DNA from: Synechococcus sp. BL107
GTDB lineage: Bacteria; Cyanobacteriota; Cyanobacteriia; PCC-6307; Cyanobiaceae
Direction of reading: 5' to 3'
DNA: 64,000 nt
NCBI RefSeq assembly: GCF_000153805.1
Contig: NZ_DS022298.1
Span: 442,616-506,615 of the forward strand
Shown: one piece after another, positions 20,209-29,277 of the stretch
How positions within the stretch are numbered: the first letter of the stretch is position 1
Layout of the letters: each line of letters begins with the position of its first letter
Translations under genes and position numbers: made by a program
The notes under the pieces: model-generated
Told to the model about the DNA's origin: nothing
Seen by the model: only the letters and a program-made list of their open reading frames with translations
Databases searched by the model: none

Positions 20209-20424
20209 TTGGCCAACAGGCTTTGCTGCCGTTCTTGCCAGCACTGTTCAGCAGTTGCAGCAGGTGGGTGGTGCCGGTTGCGGCAATTGGAGGTGAATGC
20301 AGAAGTCGCCGATCTTGTGGTTTGTCATCACTGGACGGCGCGGGCTCCACGGCTGCCCCGTTTGCAAGCGTTGCAGTCGGACGATGTGGAGTGCCAGCTG
20401 GAGCTGGATCGCGCCTTGGCCTAG
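20209..20424 (+). CDS. Small cysteine-rich hypothetical protein
   Basis: A plus-strand frame ends at TAG 20422 and can start at TTG 20209, giving about 71 residues. It has CCRSCQHC near the start, then WCRLRQLEV, VVCHHWTARAP and one later cysteine, so two or three metal-ligand-like clusters are possible. It fills the only gap between gcvT and speB, where both neighbours face away from it or end against it; the stop overlaps the speB stop region by 4 bases. I do not recognise the family. The start is uncertain and the whole call could be chance. Confidence 0.4.
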   Translation: MANRLCCRSCQHCSAVAAGGWCRLRQLEVNAEVADLVVCHHWTARAPRLPRLQALQSDDVECQLELDRALA

Positions 20425-21328
20425 CTGCCGCCTTTGGCTGAGCCACTGCCGAGGAGCAGCAGCAAACTCCGCGTCACTTTGGCGGCGAGAACAGCACTCA
20501 CACCGCTGCTGTCGAGTTGTGGTGCGAGTTCAACAACATCTGCGCCCACCAGCCGATGCTCTTGAAGCAGGGTGACGAGGTTGGCGAAATCAGGCCAAAA
20601 AAATCCTCCCGGTTCTGGGGTGCCTGTACCCGGTAAAACGGCAGGATCAAACCAGTCCAGATCAACGGTGACGTAGATCGGGCGGCCCTTGAGGGGGGCA
20701 AGGCCTTCGCGCAAAGCATCCACTGTTGGCATCAGGCGGCCACTGTTGTGGAGTTCTTGGAATTCCGCTTTCGTTCCACTGCGGATGGCGAGTTGGAAGA
20801 GGTCGCCGCTAGGCAGGATCTCGAGGCAGCGGCGCATGGCACAGGCGTGGCTGTGATGGCTACCTAGCCACTCATGGCGCAGATCAGCGTGGGCATCCAG
20901 TTGCACGAGAACCAGATCAGGATGCTGCCGCGCTACGGCAGCTACGGCTCCAGAGCTGATGGAGTGTTCCCCGCCGAGCATCAATGGCTTAAGGCCGAGC
21001 TCCAGAACCGCTTGGGTGGCTTGTTGCACCTTGGCGATGACGGGTTCAGGGGCGCCGAAGGGGATCTCGACGGCCCCGAGATCGATGAAGGAGAGATCCT
21101 CGAGATCCCGATCTAATTGCGGGCAGTAGGTCTCAAGTCCACTGCTCACGTCCCGAATCGCGGCCGGTCCAAACCGGGTGCCCGGTCGGAACGATGTGGT
21201 GCCGTCGTAGGGCACGCCGAACAGCCCGACATCGCAGTGCTCGGGAGTCCGTTGCGATCCCATATAGATCGCCCCATCGGTGTCAAATAAATCGGTGTCC
21301 AACAAAGTGCTGTCAAACAGGTTGGTCA

Positions 21329-21329
<1 letters not shown>
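20421..21329 (-). CDS. speB: Agmatinase / arginase-family ureohydrolase
   Basis: This 302-residue protein probably hydrolyses agmatine to putrescine and urea. The binuclear manganese motifs are present: GGEHSIS, LVQLDAHADLRHEW and VTVDLDWFDPAVLPGTGTPEPGG. Start ATG 21329 overlaps the speE stop by one codon frame (ATGA), so the polyamine pair is coupled. Agmatinase rather than arginase or guanidinobutyrase is inferred from the speE context. Urea released here could feed the urease pathway at the window start. Confidence 0.88.
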
Positions 21330-22189
<860 letters not shown>

Positions 22190-22413
22190 TCAGCTTGGGA
22201 TGCCAGGGGTTGGGGGCAAGGCGCTACAGATGGTGTGCAACAAGTTGACGATGACCAGATCTAGTGCTTGACTAGCAACGGGAATGGAGTTGCTGTGGAA
22301 GAGGGCAACTCCGGAGCCCGTTTCAAGTCGGTATAAATCATCCAGATTTTTCTGCGACACGCTCGAAAACAACGCTAAAGACGTTGAATTCGCCTTTGCC
22401 AGCAGCATCGTCA

Positions 22414-22599
22414 ATGCTTGATTTAGTTCCTCCTGTTTATCTCGTTGCGTTAGGGCTGGGAGTTGCCGCTGTTTTTGTTGTTTTGTTTTACTCGTTCACG
22501 AGTAATTCAAACTATGAAAGTCAGATGCGTCGTCAACAATTAGCTGAGCGCAGGGCAAAACAAGCAGCGGCAGAAGCACACTCCTCAAGGGAGGATTAG
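22414..22599 (+). CDS. Small single-pass membrane protein
   Basis: This 61-residue protein starts at ATG 22414; an in-frame TTG lies 30 bases earlier. Residues 5-26 (VPPVYLVALGLGVAAVFVVLFY) form one membrane helix, followed by a charged, basic tail with RRQQLAERRAKQAAAEAH. I do not recognise a family. It sits 34 bases before arfB in the same direction and may share its transcript. Confidence 0.6.
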   Translation: MLDLVPPVYLVALGLGVAAVFVVLFYSFTSNSNYESQMRRQQLAERRAKQAAAEAHSSRED

Positions 22600-22633
22600 G
22601 TCTGGCTTTTCGTCACGTTAAAGATTGCTTCGA

Positions 22634-23074
22634 ATGGCATTTGATCAAGATTTAGTTATTAATTTGAGGCTGACAATCCCAAGCTCTGAGTTGTCTTGGA
22701 AGTTTTCTCGCTCCTCTGGTGCCGGAGGGCAAAATGTCAACAAAGTTGAAACTGCCGTCGTTCTCTCTTGGAATCTTGAGCAATCAGAATGTTTAGGGCC
22801 TTTTCGTCGCCAACGCTTATTAGAGCTCTATGGCTCGAGGCTCATGGATGGTTGTTTGCGCGTGTGTGTTTCCGACGAGCGTTCTCAATATCAAAATCGT
22901 CAGATTGCACTGAAGCGCTTGGGAGATTTGATTCGAGAAGGGATCAAGCCCCCGCCACCCGCACGAAAGGCCACCCGGCCTGGCCGGGGGGCTGTGAAGC
23001 GGAGGCTTGAAAGCAAAAAACAGCGTGGCGATATCAAACGGCAACGCCGGAACAGACCATCGATCGATGATTGA
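22634..23074 (+). CDS. arfB: Alternative ribosome-rescue factor / peptidyl-tRNA hydrolase ArfB family
   Basis: This 146-residue protein has the release-factor catalytic motif GGQ in SRSSGAGGQNVNKVETAVVL and a very basic C-terminal tail (KRRLESKKQRGDIKRQRRNR), the arrangement of ArfB/YaeJ, which frees stalled ribosomes. It lacks the codon-recognition domains of RF1 and RF2. ATG 22634 is chosen over TTG 22625. It converges on mazG with 10 bases between the stops. Confidence 0.88.
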   Translation: MAFDQDLVINLRLTIPSSELSWKFSRSSGAGGQNVNKVETAVVLSWNLEQSECLGPFRRQRLLELYGSRLMDGCLRVCVSDERSQYQNRQIALKRLGDLIREGIKPPPPARKATRPGRGAVKRRLESKKQRGDIKRQRRNRPSIDD

Positions 23075-23084
23075 TGGATTGGGA

Positions 23085-23897
23085 TCAGGCTTGTTCTGCG
23101 CGGATGTCGGCCTTGGCTTGTTGCCAGAGCGCTTCGAGTTCATCGATGCTCTGCCCTTGCAGATTGCCGTGCAGGGCTGCTTCGACCCGTGAAAAACGAT
23201 CGAGGAAGCGTCGGTTGGTGCCGGCAAGGCCTTCTTCTGGCGCGATCCCACACCAACGGGCCACGTTCACCAAGGTGAAGAGCAAATCACCCAGCTCCTC
23301 TTGGGCATGGGATGGGTTGCCGCTGATCACGGCTTCTTTGAGTTCATCGAGTTCCTCATGCACCTTGGCCCACACTCCAGCCATGTCGTCCCACTCGAAG
23401 CCAGCTTTCGCCGCCTTTTTCGAGATAGTCATCGCTCCAGCAAGGGCAGGCATGCCCCGTACTTTGGCGGCCAGTGCATCGCTGAGGGGACTCGCTGATG
23501 GTGGCTGTTCTCCACGTTCGGTGGCTTTGATCGCCTCCCAGGTTTCTTTCACAGCGGCGCTATCGCTGGCGACCGCATCGCTAAACACATGCGGATGGCG
23601 ACGGATCAATTTCTCGCTGATGCCTTCCGCCACGTCGCTTAGAGCGAAGCGGTTGTTCTCCTGAGCGATTTGGGCATGGAGCACCACCTGCAGTAAAAGG
23701 TCTCCCAGTTCTTCTTTGAGGTGGGCGTCGTCGCCATGGCGAATCGCATCGGCAACTTCGTGGGCCTCCTCTAGGACGTAGGGCACCAACGACGCATGGG
23801 TTTGTTCAAGGTCCCAAGGGCATCCCCCATCGGGGTCGCGCAGGCGTGAAACCACGTCAATCAGGTCTTGTATGGCTTTGGTGCTGGAGGGAGGCAT
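23085..23897 (-). CDS. mazG: Nucleoside triphosphate pyrophosphohydrolase MazG
   Basis: This 270-residue house-cleaning enzyme hydrolyses NTPs/dNTPs to monophosphates. It has two MazG domains: the first with CPWDLEQTHASLVPYVLEEAHEVADAI and EELGDLLLQVVLHAQ, the second with EELDELKEAV and EELGDLLFTLVNVAR. E-x-x-E-x12-28-E-x-x-D metal-binding patterns are visible in both. Length matches full-size bacterial MazG, not the short phage form. Confidence 0.95.
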   Translation of the reverse strand: MPPSSTKAIQDLIDVVSRLRDPDGGCPWDLEQTHASLVPYVLEEAHEVADAIRHGDDAHLKEELGDLLLQVVLHAQIAQENNRFALSDVAEGISEKLIRRHPHVFSDAVASDSAAVKETWEAIKATERGEQPPSASPLSDALAAKVRGMPALAGAMTISKKAAKAGFEWDDMAGVWAKVHEELDELKEAVISGNPSHAQEELGDLLFTLVNVARWCGIAPEEGLAGTNRRFLDRFSRVEAALHGNLQGQSIDELEALWQQAKADIRAEQA

Positions 23898-23926
23898 GGT
23901 CGAGCTTCAGAACCAGGCTCACCTTC

Positions 23927-24433
23927 TCATCGCCCTCTCCTGAATCGTCTTCTGAACCTTTGAATGGCATGCCATTCGGTGGGGAGTGGATCCCCGTCTT
24001 GGATGAGATGCAGCCAAACGCTTCCTTCCAGTCCGACGGCTAAAGCGATCACTTGATCCGGGTTGGCCGTGCGCCAAAGGTGGAGGGCTCGCCACAACTG
24101 ATCGATCGTGATCTGGGGCATCACTCCGCACAGCACACTGGCCCAGAGGAACAACAGCATCAGCCGCAGGCTTGTGCCAATCAGTGGTCCGTGGGAGAGC
24201 AGGGATCGATGCGGGATGAGGCGGCGATAGGGCCACCAGATGAATTGCAAGGGTCCCCAACGTTGGAGGGCGCGACAACGGGTATCGAGATCGGGGGACA
24301 GCCACAGCCCACCGAAGCTGAAGGCAGCAGCAGCGATCAGTCCGCAAGGCCAGTTCAATAGGAGAGCGGTGCCTAGCCCGACGGGCAGGCTGACGAGTGC
24401 AGTGGCGCGGTCGTGTTCGCGGCCTTGGGCCAA
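23927..24433 (-). CDS. DUF2227 family putative metal-binding membrane protein
   Basis: This 168-residue protein has hydrophobic segments near residues 10-45, 85-105 and 140-155. Histidine and aspartate positions fit a membrane metal-binding family: GGLWLSPDLDTRC, then IPHRSLLSHGPLIG, and HLIQDGDP near the C-terminus. This pattern is typical of the cyanobacterial DUF2227 group, whose function is unknown. It ends 29 bases after mazG's start region on the same strand, so the two may be co-transcribed. Confidence 0.72.
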   Translation of the reverse strand: MAQGREHDRATALVSLPVGLGTALLLNWPCGLIAAAAFSFGGLWLSPDLDTRCRALQRWGPLQFIWWPYRRLIPHRSLLSHGPLIGTSLRLMLLFLWASVLCGVMPQITIDQLWRALHLWRTANPDQVIALAVGLEGSVWLHLIQDGDPLPTEWHAIQRFRRRFRRGR

Positions 24434-24503
24434 GGTTGATGGGTCGGGGTTGGTGGCGCCTCAGCTGGTCACAGCGGACAGCTTTCAGGCAGAATGAAAT
24501 GAC

Positions 24504-24575
24504 GGGCGATTAGCTCAGCGGTAGAGCACCTCCCTTACAAGGAGATTGTCACTGGTTCGATCCCAGTATCGCCCA
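24504..24575 (+). tRNA. tRNA-Val(UAC)
   Basis: The 72-base cloverleaf has acceptor GGGCGAT/ATCGCCC, D-stem GCTC/GAGC, anticodon loop CTTACAA with anticodon TAC at 24536-24538, variable loop TTGTC, T-arm ACTGG-TTCGATC-CCAGT and discriminator A. CCA is not encoded. The outermost anticodon-stem pair (27-43) is a C-A mismatch; all other stem pairs are intact. Confidence 0.96.
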
Positions 24576-25152
24576 TTTCAAGAGGTCGATCTGCAGCCGA
24601 TTAGGGGCTGTGGAAGTTTCAAGGCAGTGGTCGTTTGGCCTGTATTGCGGTTGCTAAGCACGCCGTTTCCACTGTCGGAGGTTTTGCTTGAGAGGGCAAT
24701 GCGCCTTAACACCGATGGCAAACGAGCTGTGCTGGGCAAAAGTATGGGCATCGAAATCGGAGGTGCCCATGACGGCCGAAACTCCACCTGAGCAAGCGCT
24801 AGAAGCACGCTGACTTTTCTGGCCCCTGCTCCAACTTTCAACCCATCCGTGAGCCGTCCGTCTGGCGCGACAACGCTGAGCGTCAACCCAGTCGACTTTC
24901 CTCTGCATCGTTGAGGTGCCCCAGCAGGAAAAGAGGTTTCACACCTGGTCGCAATGGCCCCAGGGTTTGCCACCAAGCCAGTCGCTTCGCTCTTCTTCTT
25001 TCAGTTCACTTTCTTTCAGTTCACTGTTGTTCGATTAAGCCATTAACGCTTCACGGAACCAGCTTCACTGAACAGTGGGTAGCGACATGAACAAACGAGC
25101 GAGATAGGCCGTCTCTTCCATCCGGGAGGGGCGGCCTTCCCCTTTTCAGCCT
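24576..25152. other. Intergenic stretch with tandem repeat and a hairpin
   Basis: About 580 bases after tRNA-Val with no convincing gene; open frames on both strands have no recognised family or good start. It contains a 15-bp tandem duplication at 24996-25025. A GC-rich inverted repeat, GGCCG...CGGCC at about 25107-25136, could end the minus-strand gene at 25153. Confidence 0.5.
24996..25025. repeat. 15-bp tandem duplication
   Basis: TTCTTTCAGTTCACT occurs twice in perfect head-to-tail copies at 24996-25010 and 25011-25025 in non-coding DNA. It is probably a slippage product; no further copies were noticed in the window. Confidence 0.8.
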
Positions 25153-25437
25153 CTAAGCGTTCGCAGATTTGGCAGCTTCTGCCAGCACTTGCAGAGCTTC
25201 CAGGGTCGCGAGCTTGTGCTGCGCTTGGGTGAGCATGGCCCGACCGTGGGGAGCGCATTCCGCCACAAGGGATGCACCTTCTGAGGCTTCCGCTTGCACC
25301 CGTTCTATACAGCGACTCAGGCGGCGATTGGGATCGTCCTGCAGCGTTGTGGTGGCAGCAGCATGGTGTTGGCCGACGACGGTTTCCAGCACCCGATTGA
25401 AGGCTTGCGTGATTCGCTCATCGTTGGGTTTTGTCAT
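25153..25437 (-). CDS. Hypothetical protein
   Basis: This protein of about 94 residues starts at ATG 25437 (MTKPNDERITQAFNRVLETVV); the open frame continues 42 bases upstream. It is mostly helical-looking and rich in Ala, Gln and Glu (LATLEALQVLAEAAKSANA at the end), with two cysteines and several histidines. There is no signal peptide or membrane segment. The family is not recognised. It stands alone between tRNA-Val and the hli gene. Confidence 0.55.
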   Translation of the reverse strand: MTKPNDERITQAFNRVLETVVGQHHAAATTTLQDDPNRRLSRCIERVQAEASEGASLVAECAPHGRAMLTQAQHKLATLEALQVLAEAAKSANA

Positions 25438-25949
25438 GGGGCCATGGATGCTGCCGAGGTGTTCACACCTTGGCCCCATGCGTTGAGTGAGTCGCTAACT
25501 AACGCAGACTTTTTTTCTGGATCTTGATGGCGGAAGGCTTTAGAGCACAGGCAAGGGCATGAAAGGGCTGGTGATGCCCCTCAAGAATGAGGCTGCCCAT
25601 GGGGTGTGCGTGAGCTAAGTCGAGTTTCATGAGTGGAAATACATGCAGGCGACATCCCCCTGCTCGCAATCAATGTCCTCGGACTTTCAATGATGGGACA
25701 CCCCTTTATGGGGACAAGTCACACAGCTATGGGCGTTTGCTCACAGGCGGAGCAAGTGTCTTTGTTCCTGACGACGAACTTGGCTGGGATGTCTGGGGTT
25801 GACCATGCCGTTTCCGTGGGTCATGGCCACTTCTCCATGGGGTAAACAGAAAAAAATTGCCGGCAACTAGGCCGGCAGTGACAACGACAGCAGCGATTTG
25901 CTCAAGCCTCTCGATCAACATTCAGCGACCATGAAGAGGCATGGCTTCT
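25438..25949. other. Intergenic stretch between hypothetical gene and hli
   Basis: About 510 bases. It holds the hli terminator at 25850-25877. A 43-codon minus-strand frame at 25499-25630 and a plus-strand frame at 25633-25845 are open but have no ribosome binding site or recognisable family. I call no gene here. Confidence 0.5.
25850..25877 (-). terminator. Rho-independent terminator of the hli transcript
   Basis: On the minus strand TGCCGGC-CTAGTT-GCCGGCA is a perfect 7-bp GC-rich stem (25858-25877) followed by AATTTTTTT (25850-25858). It lies 73 bases after the hli stop. Reading it in one frame gives a hydrophobic peptide that looks like a membrane helix but is only the translated hairpin. 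Confidence 0.85.
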
Positions 25950-26186
25950 TCAGAAGCAGAACGGCAAATATTGAGTGCGGCATGCGGCGTAGCCATCAAC
26001 CAACGCTCCGAGACCAATTTGGTGGGCAATTCCAGCACCAGTGAGCCCTTCGGTCACGATGCCGATCACGATTCCAAGCATCGCAGCCCTTCCATTGAAG
26101 AGTTCAACTCGCTTGAGTTGCTCCATGTGGATGTCGCGGGCTGCAGCGCTTTGGAACCACGTATCGCTGGCTTGACTTGGCTTCAT
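25950..26186 (-). CDS. hli: High-light-inducible protein (Hli, chlorophyll-binding)
   Basis: This 78-residue protein has the chlorophyll a/b-binding-like motif ELFNGRAAMLGIVIGIVTE at 28-46, with the E-x-x-N-x-R ligands for chlorophyll, inside a single membrane helix. The C-terminal GLTGAGIAHQIGLG is usual for marine Hli proteins. These proteins protect photosystems and chlorophyll synthesis under strong light and other stress. It lies 63 bases after the metallo-beta-lactamase-fold gene on the same strand and has its own terminator downstream. Confidence 0.9.
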   Translation of the reverse strand: MKPSQASDTWFQSAAARDIHMEQLKRVELFNGRAAMLGIVIGIVTEGLTGAGIAHQIGLGALVDGYAACRTQYLPFCF

Positions 26187-26249
26187 CGGTAATCGGGCTG
26201 TTGTAACGAATTGTAAACCAATTTCTCGTGATTCTCGCTCTCGTGATCG

Positions 26250-26987
26250 TTAGCCCTTAAGCACAAGCCGCTCTCCTGGCGTTGGATCGATCCATTGGCT
26301 GCTGTCTGGCAGCGTTGCTCCGGTACCGGCGACCGACCCTTGCATTTGCAGAAGTCCAGTGAGGGCACCGCTGAAGCGCACGTCTCCGCCAGACGTGCTC
26401 GCCAGCACGGTGGAAGGCTGGAAGCGCTCCACGAGTTGTGGCACCACACTGCACCCTTTCACGAAGGCGCCAAGAGCTGGTAGTCCCAAATCCACCATGG
26501 GTGTGATCACGGCATCGAGCGGTTGGGGAGGTAAAGCGGGATCCAAAAAGCCGTGGGGTTCCAGGTAGAGGCTTCCCGATGCATGCTCGAGCAGATATCC
26601 GTTTTCCACCGTTGGCACTGGAGCGCCAGAGGTCGCGCGAACCGATAGCCCCTTGTGCGTTGTGCATTCACCAGGTTTCAGGGCTTGCACCGACTCAAAG
26701 CCCATCTTTTTCACCACTTGCGTTGCTGCGACCGATCCAATCACCGGCAGGGTGCGCGGCAAGAGATCCAGGCTTTCGGGATGGGCGTGATCGGCGAGCC
26801 CTTGGGTGAGGAGCAGGAGGTCGAGATGGTCGGGGGCTGGCCGTTGCTCAGGTAGTTCACCTTTCAGCATCCAACCGCCTGGGGGGAAACTGAGGCTTCC
26901 TTGTAGCCATGGATCCACAAGCACCCGAAGATCATCGAATTCCAGGAGCCAGCCGTTTGCGCCGAAATAGGTCGTAGCCAGGGTCAT
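26250..26987 (-). CDS. Metallo-beta-lactamase-fold hydrolase (UlaG-like)
   Basis: This 245-residue protein starts MTLATTYFGANGWLLEF at ATG 26987, coupled by ATGA overlap to the Fur-family gene. LVDPWLQGSL resembles the N-terminal strand of UlaG-type lactonase-like proteins. The metal-site motif that is usually H-x-H-x-D-H reads TQGLADHAHPESLDLL, so the first two histidines are missing or changed while Asp-His is kept. The GHFLDP-like region appears as EPHGFLDPALPP. The substrate is unknown. The changed ligands raise doubt about a normal two-zinc centre. Confidence 0.7.
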   Translation of the reverse strand: MTLATTYFGANGWLLEFDDLRVLVDPWLQGSLSFPPGGWMLKGELPEQRPAPDHLDLLLLTQGLADHAHPESLDLLPRTLPVIGSVAATQVVKKMGFESVQALKPGECTTHKGLSVRATSGAPVPTVENGYLLEHASGSLYLEPHGFLDPALPPQPLDAVITPMVDLGLPALGAFVKGCSVVPQLVERFQPSTVLASTSGGDVRFSGALTGLLQMQGSVAGTGATLPDSSQWIDPTPGERLVLKG

Positions 26988-27388
26988 TGCGAGGAATGCT
27001 GCCGGGTGCGGCAAGCGCTACAGAGTCCAAAGAATTCAAGCGTGTGAAACAGAAGATCGAAGTCTCCTCGGCTGTCTTTGGGCACTTCGATGTCGTGGAT
27101 TGGGCAGTGATCCAGCGTTTTGGTGACGCCGCAATCAACGCAGGTGAGATGGTGCCGGTCCCGTTCGACTGGGGCATAGAGGGCTTCACCGTTGGGTAGG
27201 TGTCGGCAGCGCACCAAACCCCGTTGATGCAATTGGCGGAGATTGCGATACACCGTTGCCAGCCCCATGGTGTGGTCTTCGGTCAAGCTTCGGTGAAGCT
27301 GTTGGCCACTCATTTCGTCGTGGCTCGCCTGCAGCGCCTGTAGAAGTACTAGCTGACGTGCATTGGGGGAAAGGGAGGGAGCAGTCAT
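26984..27388 (-). CDS. Fur-family metal-responsive transcriptional regulator
   Basis: This 134-residue protein has the Fur winged helix at 15-60 with the recognition helix in TMGLATVYRNLRQLHQRGLV. The dimerisation domain has HH at 79-80 and two CxxC zinc sites, CVDC (83-86) and CSAC (123-126). This layout is shared by Fur, Zur and PerR; no H-H-D-H-rich motif marks it as iron-sensing Fur, and Zur or PerR are possible. It is coupled to a metallo-beta-lactamase-fold gene, an unusual partner. No clear palindromic box was seen upstream. Confidence 0.85.
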   Translation of the reverse strand: MTAPSLSPNARQLVLLQALQASHDEMSGQQLHRSLTEDHTMGLATVYRNLRQLHQRGLVRCRHLPNGEALYAPVERDRHHLTCVDCGVTKTLDHCPIHDIEVPKDSRGDFDLLFHTLEFFGLCSACRTRQHSSQ

Positions 27389-27573
27389 GGAGTTACGCGG
27401 CTACCAACCAACGGGAGGCGGTTCGGCGCCAATAAGTGCCAGGTCAGAATCATCGCGCTGATCCACCGATTCCGACGACGATGGTTTGGCAAAAGCCGAT
27501 CACGTGGGGGTCGACCGACCGATTAGGCCATCCGATCGCAAAGGGCGCGAGTCGTTGCCGGTTGTCAATGGAA

Positions 27574-28479
27574 TCAGGCATGGATGAGCTGCTCGCTCAG
27601 CGCCCATAATCTTTGTCGCTTGCTTGGATCCAAGGCTGTTGGTGCGATCCGGCATTGACCCGGTGAACCGCGTAGGCCGCCAAGTTGGGAGGGCCCGTAA
27701 TGCTCACCGCTTTGTGCGCTCGCAGCTGTGGCGGCATGGAGTTGAGGTAACGCCCCCATGCCGGCACTTTGGAAGAGCGGATCCATCAACTGGTAGGCCA
27801 GTGCTTCCCAACGGTTGCCACCACTGGCGAGGGCTGCTGGTTGCAGATTGGTGCGTGCAATACCGGGGTGCGCCGCGAGGGATTTCACCGAGCTGTTCTC
27901 GCTTTGAAGACGGTTGTGCAGCTCAAGAGCAAACATCACGTTGGCCAACTTGCTTTGGCCATAGGCGCCGTAGCGGTCGTAGCCCTGGGCCCAGCTCAAG
28001 TCGTCCCAGCGGATGGTCCCGAAGTATTGGGCGCCGGAGGTCACGGTCACGACCCGTGGGTCTGTTTGAGATGCCATCAGTGGCAATAAGCCCTGCGTTA
28101 GAGCCATATGGCCCAAATGGTTGACGGCAAATTGCAGCTCATGGCCTTGGGGACTTAATTGGCGTGGTGGTGCCATCACGCCGGCGTTGTTGAGCAGCAG
28201 ATCCAGATGGCCGTATTGATCACTGAGAACGGCAATGGCCCGCTCAATGGAGCGAAGGTCAGCGAGATCGATCTCCAACAGATCGAGGCCAGTCAGGCCT
28301 TCGTCAAGCAATTGACGACGGGCCGCTTCCCCTCGGCTTCTGCTTCGACAAGCCATGACAACCGTCGCACCTTTTGCGGCAAGGGCGCGGGTGGTTTCAA
28401 GGCCGAGGCCGATGTTGGCTCCGGTCACTACGGCAATGCGGCCCTCCTGGGAGGGAATGTCGTCAACCGTCCATCCCAT
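27574..28479 (-). CDS. Short-chain dehydrogenase/reductase
   Basis: This 301-residue classical SDR has the cofactor motif TGANIGLG (19-26), NNAG (97-100), the active-site Ser148 in VTVTSGAQ and Tyr173/Lys177 in YGQSK. The ACRS segment after the second strand suggests NADP(H). It resembles the retinol-dehydrogenase/protochlorophyllide-reductase-like branch but is too generic for a substrate call. The next gene upstream on the same strand ends 6 bases before its start. Confidence 0.85.
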   Translation of the reverse strand: MGWTVDDIPSQEGRIAVVTGANIGLGLETTRALAAKGATVVMACRSRSRGEAARRQLLDEGLTGLDLLEIDLADLRSIERAIAVLSDQYGHLDLLLNNAGVMAPPRQLSPQGHELQFAVNHLGHMALTQGLLPLMASQTDPRVVTVTSGAQYFGTIRWDDLSWAQGYDRYGAYGQSKLANVMFALELHNRLQSENSSVKSLAAHPGIARTNLQPAALASGGNRWEALAYQLMDPLFQSAGMGALPQLHAATAASAQSGEHYGPSQLGGLRGSPGQCRIAPTALDPSKRQRLWALSEQLIHA

Positions 28480-28485
28480 AGGTGG

Positions 28486-28743
28486 TCAGTCTTCCGGGAA
28501 GAGCAGTTCGGCTAGCTCATCGGGATCAACGTCGTAGACGCGCGCGAGAGATGTTTCGATCGCACTGGTGACTTCGCCGGGTAAGAAGCGCATGGAATTG
28601 AGCGCATCCTCCGTGATGTCGTCGGTGAGCAGCTTGTCTTCACCCTCGAGCTTTTCGTCATTGATGACGGCCATCACCCAACTCTGGTAGGCGTACACCA
28701 GATCCGAGAACTCGAGTTCGGGATCGTTGAGGTCCAGGGCCAT
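28486..28743 (-). CDS. Small acidic hypothetical protein
   Basis: This 85-residue protein starts at ATG 28743 (MALDLNDPELEFSDLVYAYQSWVMAV); the frame could extend 24 bases further. It is strongly acidic, with LEGEDKLLTDDITEDALNS in the middle and DVDPDELAELLFPED at the end. It is probably a cytoplasmic helical protein. I do not recognise the family. It is 6 bases before the SDR gene and probably co-transcribed with it. Confidence 0.65.
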   Translation of the reverse strand: MALDLNDPELEFSDLVYAYQSWVMAVINDEKLEGEDKLLTDDITEDALNSMRFLPGEVTSAIETSLARVYDVDPDELAELLFPED

Positions 28744-28813
28744 GGTCTGAGCCAATCGTTCGCACACCCAGTTTGACCTTCGAGGGGGAAGATGTCCCCA
28801 GCAGATGTTCGGT

Positions 28814-29275
28814 ATGAGCCTTCCGGATTCTGATCAGCTGCAAGGAACCCTTGTCGATTTCGCACTGGTCGAACTGATTCGTCAGCACCGTCTCAGCTTC
28901 CAACCGCTATGGACCGTGGACAGCTGGGCCAAATTAATGATTTGGCTGGCCTTGAATTGCGGGCTCTCCAGCGACAAAGGGAATTTTGAGCACTTCGCTC
29001 AGTCGCTGGGTGAACGGATCACCACGCGTCTACGCCGTTCATTTTTTGAACGCGAGTTAGCCGATCTGGAGCTTCATGTTCTGGCAGATCCAGCTGATGC
29101 TCAGGTGTTGGTGCTGTCCCAGGCACCTCAGGATCCCTCGGTTCTGGCCCCCGACCGTCTCACCCGTGCCCTGGAGCGGATTGATCTGTTGGAGTTGGTC
29201 ACTGCCGATCGCAGTCGCTGGCAAGTTCTTGATGGAGTGGTTGCGATCCCATGGAAACGCTCTGAACCCTCTTAG
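28814..29275 (+). CDS. Hypothetical protein
   Basis: This protein of 153 residues starts at ATG 28814, or 156 residues from ATG 28805. It has no signal peptide; segments such as WTVDSWAKLMIWLALNCGL and ITTRLRRSFFERELADLELHVLADP look helical, and VLVLSQAP looks like a buried strand. The family is not recognised. It is followed after 2 bases by a 2OG-Fe(II) oxygenase gene in the same direction, suggesting one transcript. Confidence 0.6.
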   Translation: MSLPDSDQLQGTLVDFALVELIRQHRLSFQPLWTVDSWAKLMIWLALNCGLSSDKGNFEHFAQSLGERITTRLRRSFFERELADLELHVLADPADAQVLVLSQAPQDPSVLAPDRLTRALERIDLLELVTADRSRWQVLDGVVAIPWKRSEPS

Positions 29276-29277
29276 TC

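Noticed and set aside
25499-25630. 43-residue minus-strand frame beginning MKLDLAHAHPMG
   Set aside because: No ribosome binding site, no known family and no coupling to a neighbour; left uncalled.
25727-25921. 64-residue minus-strand frame with an apparent membrane helix after hli
   Set aside because: The hydrophobic part is the translation of the hli terminator (GC stem plus T-run at 25850-25877); the rest has no family and no ribosome binding site.
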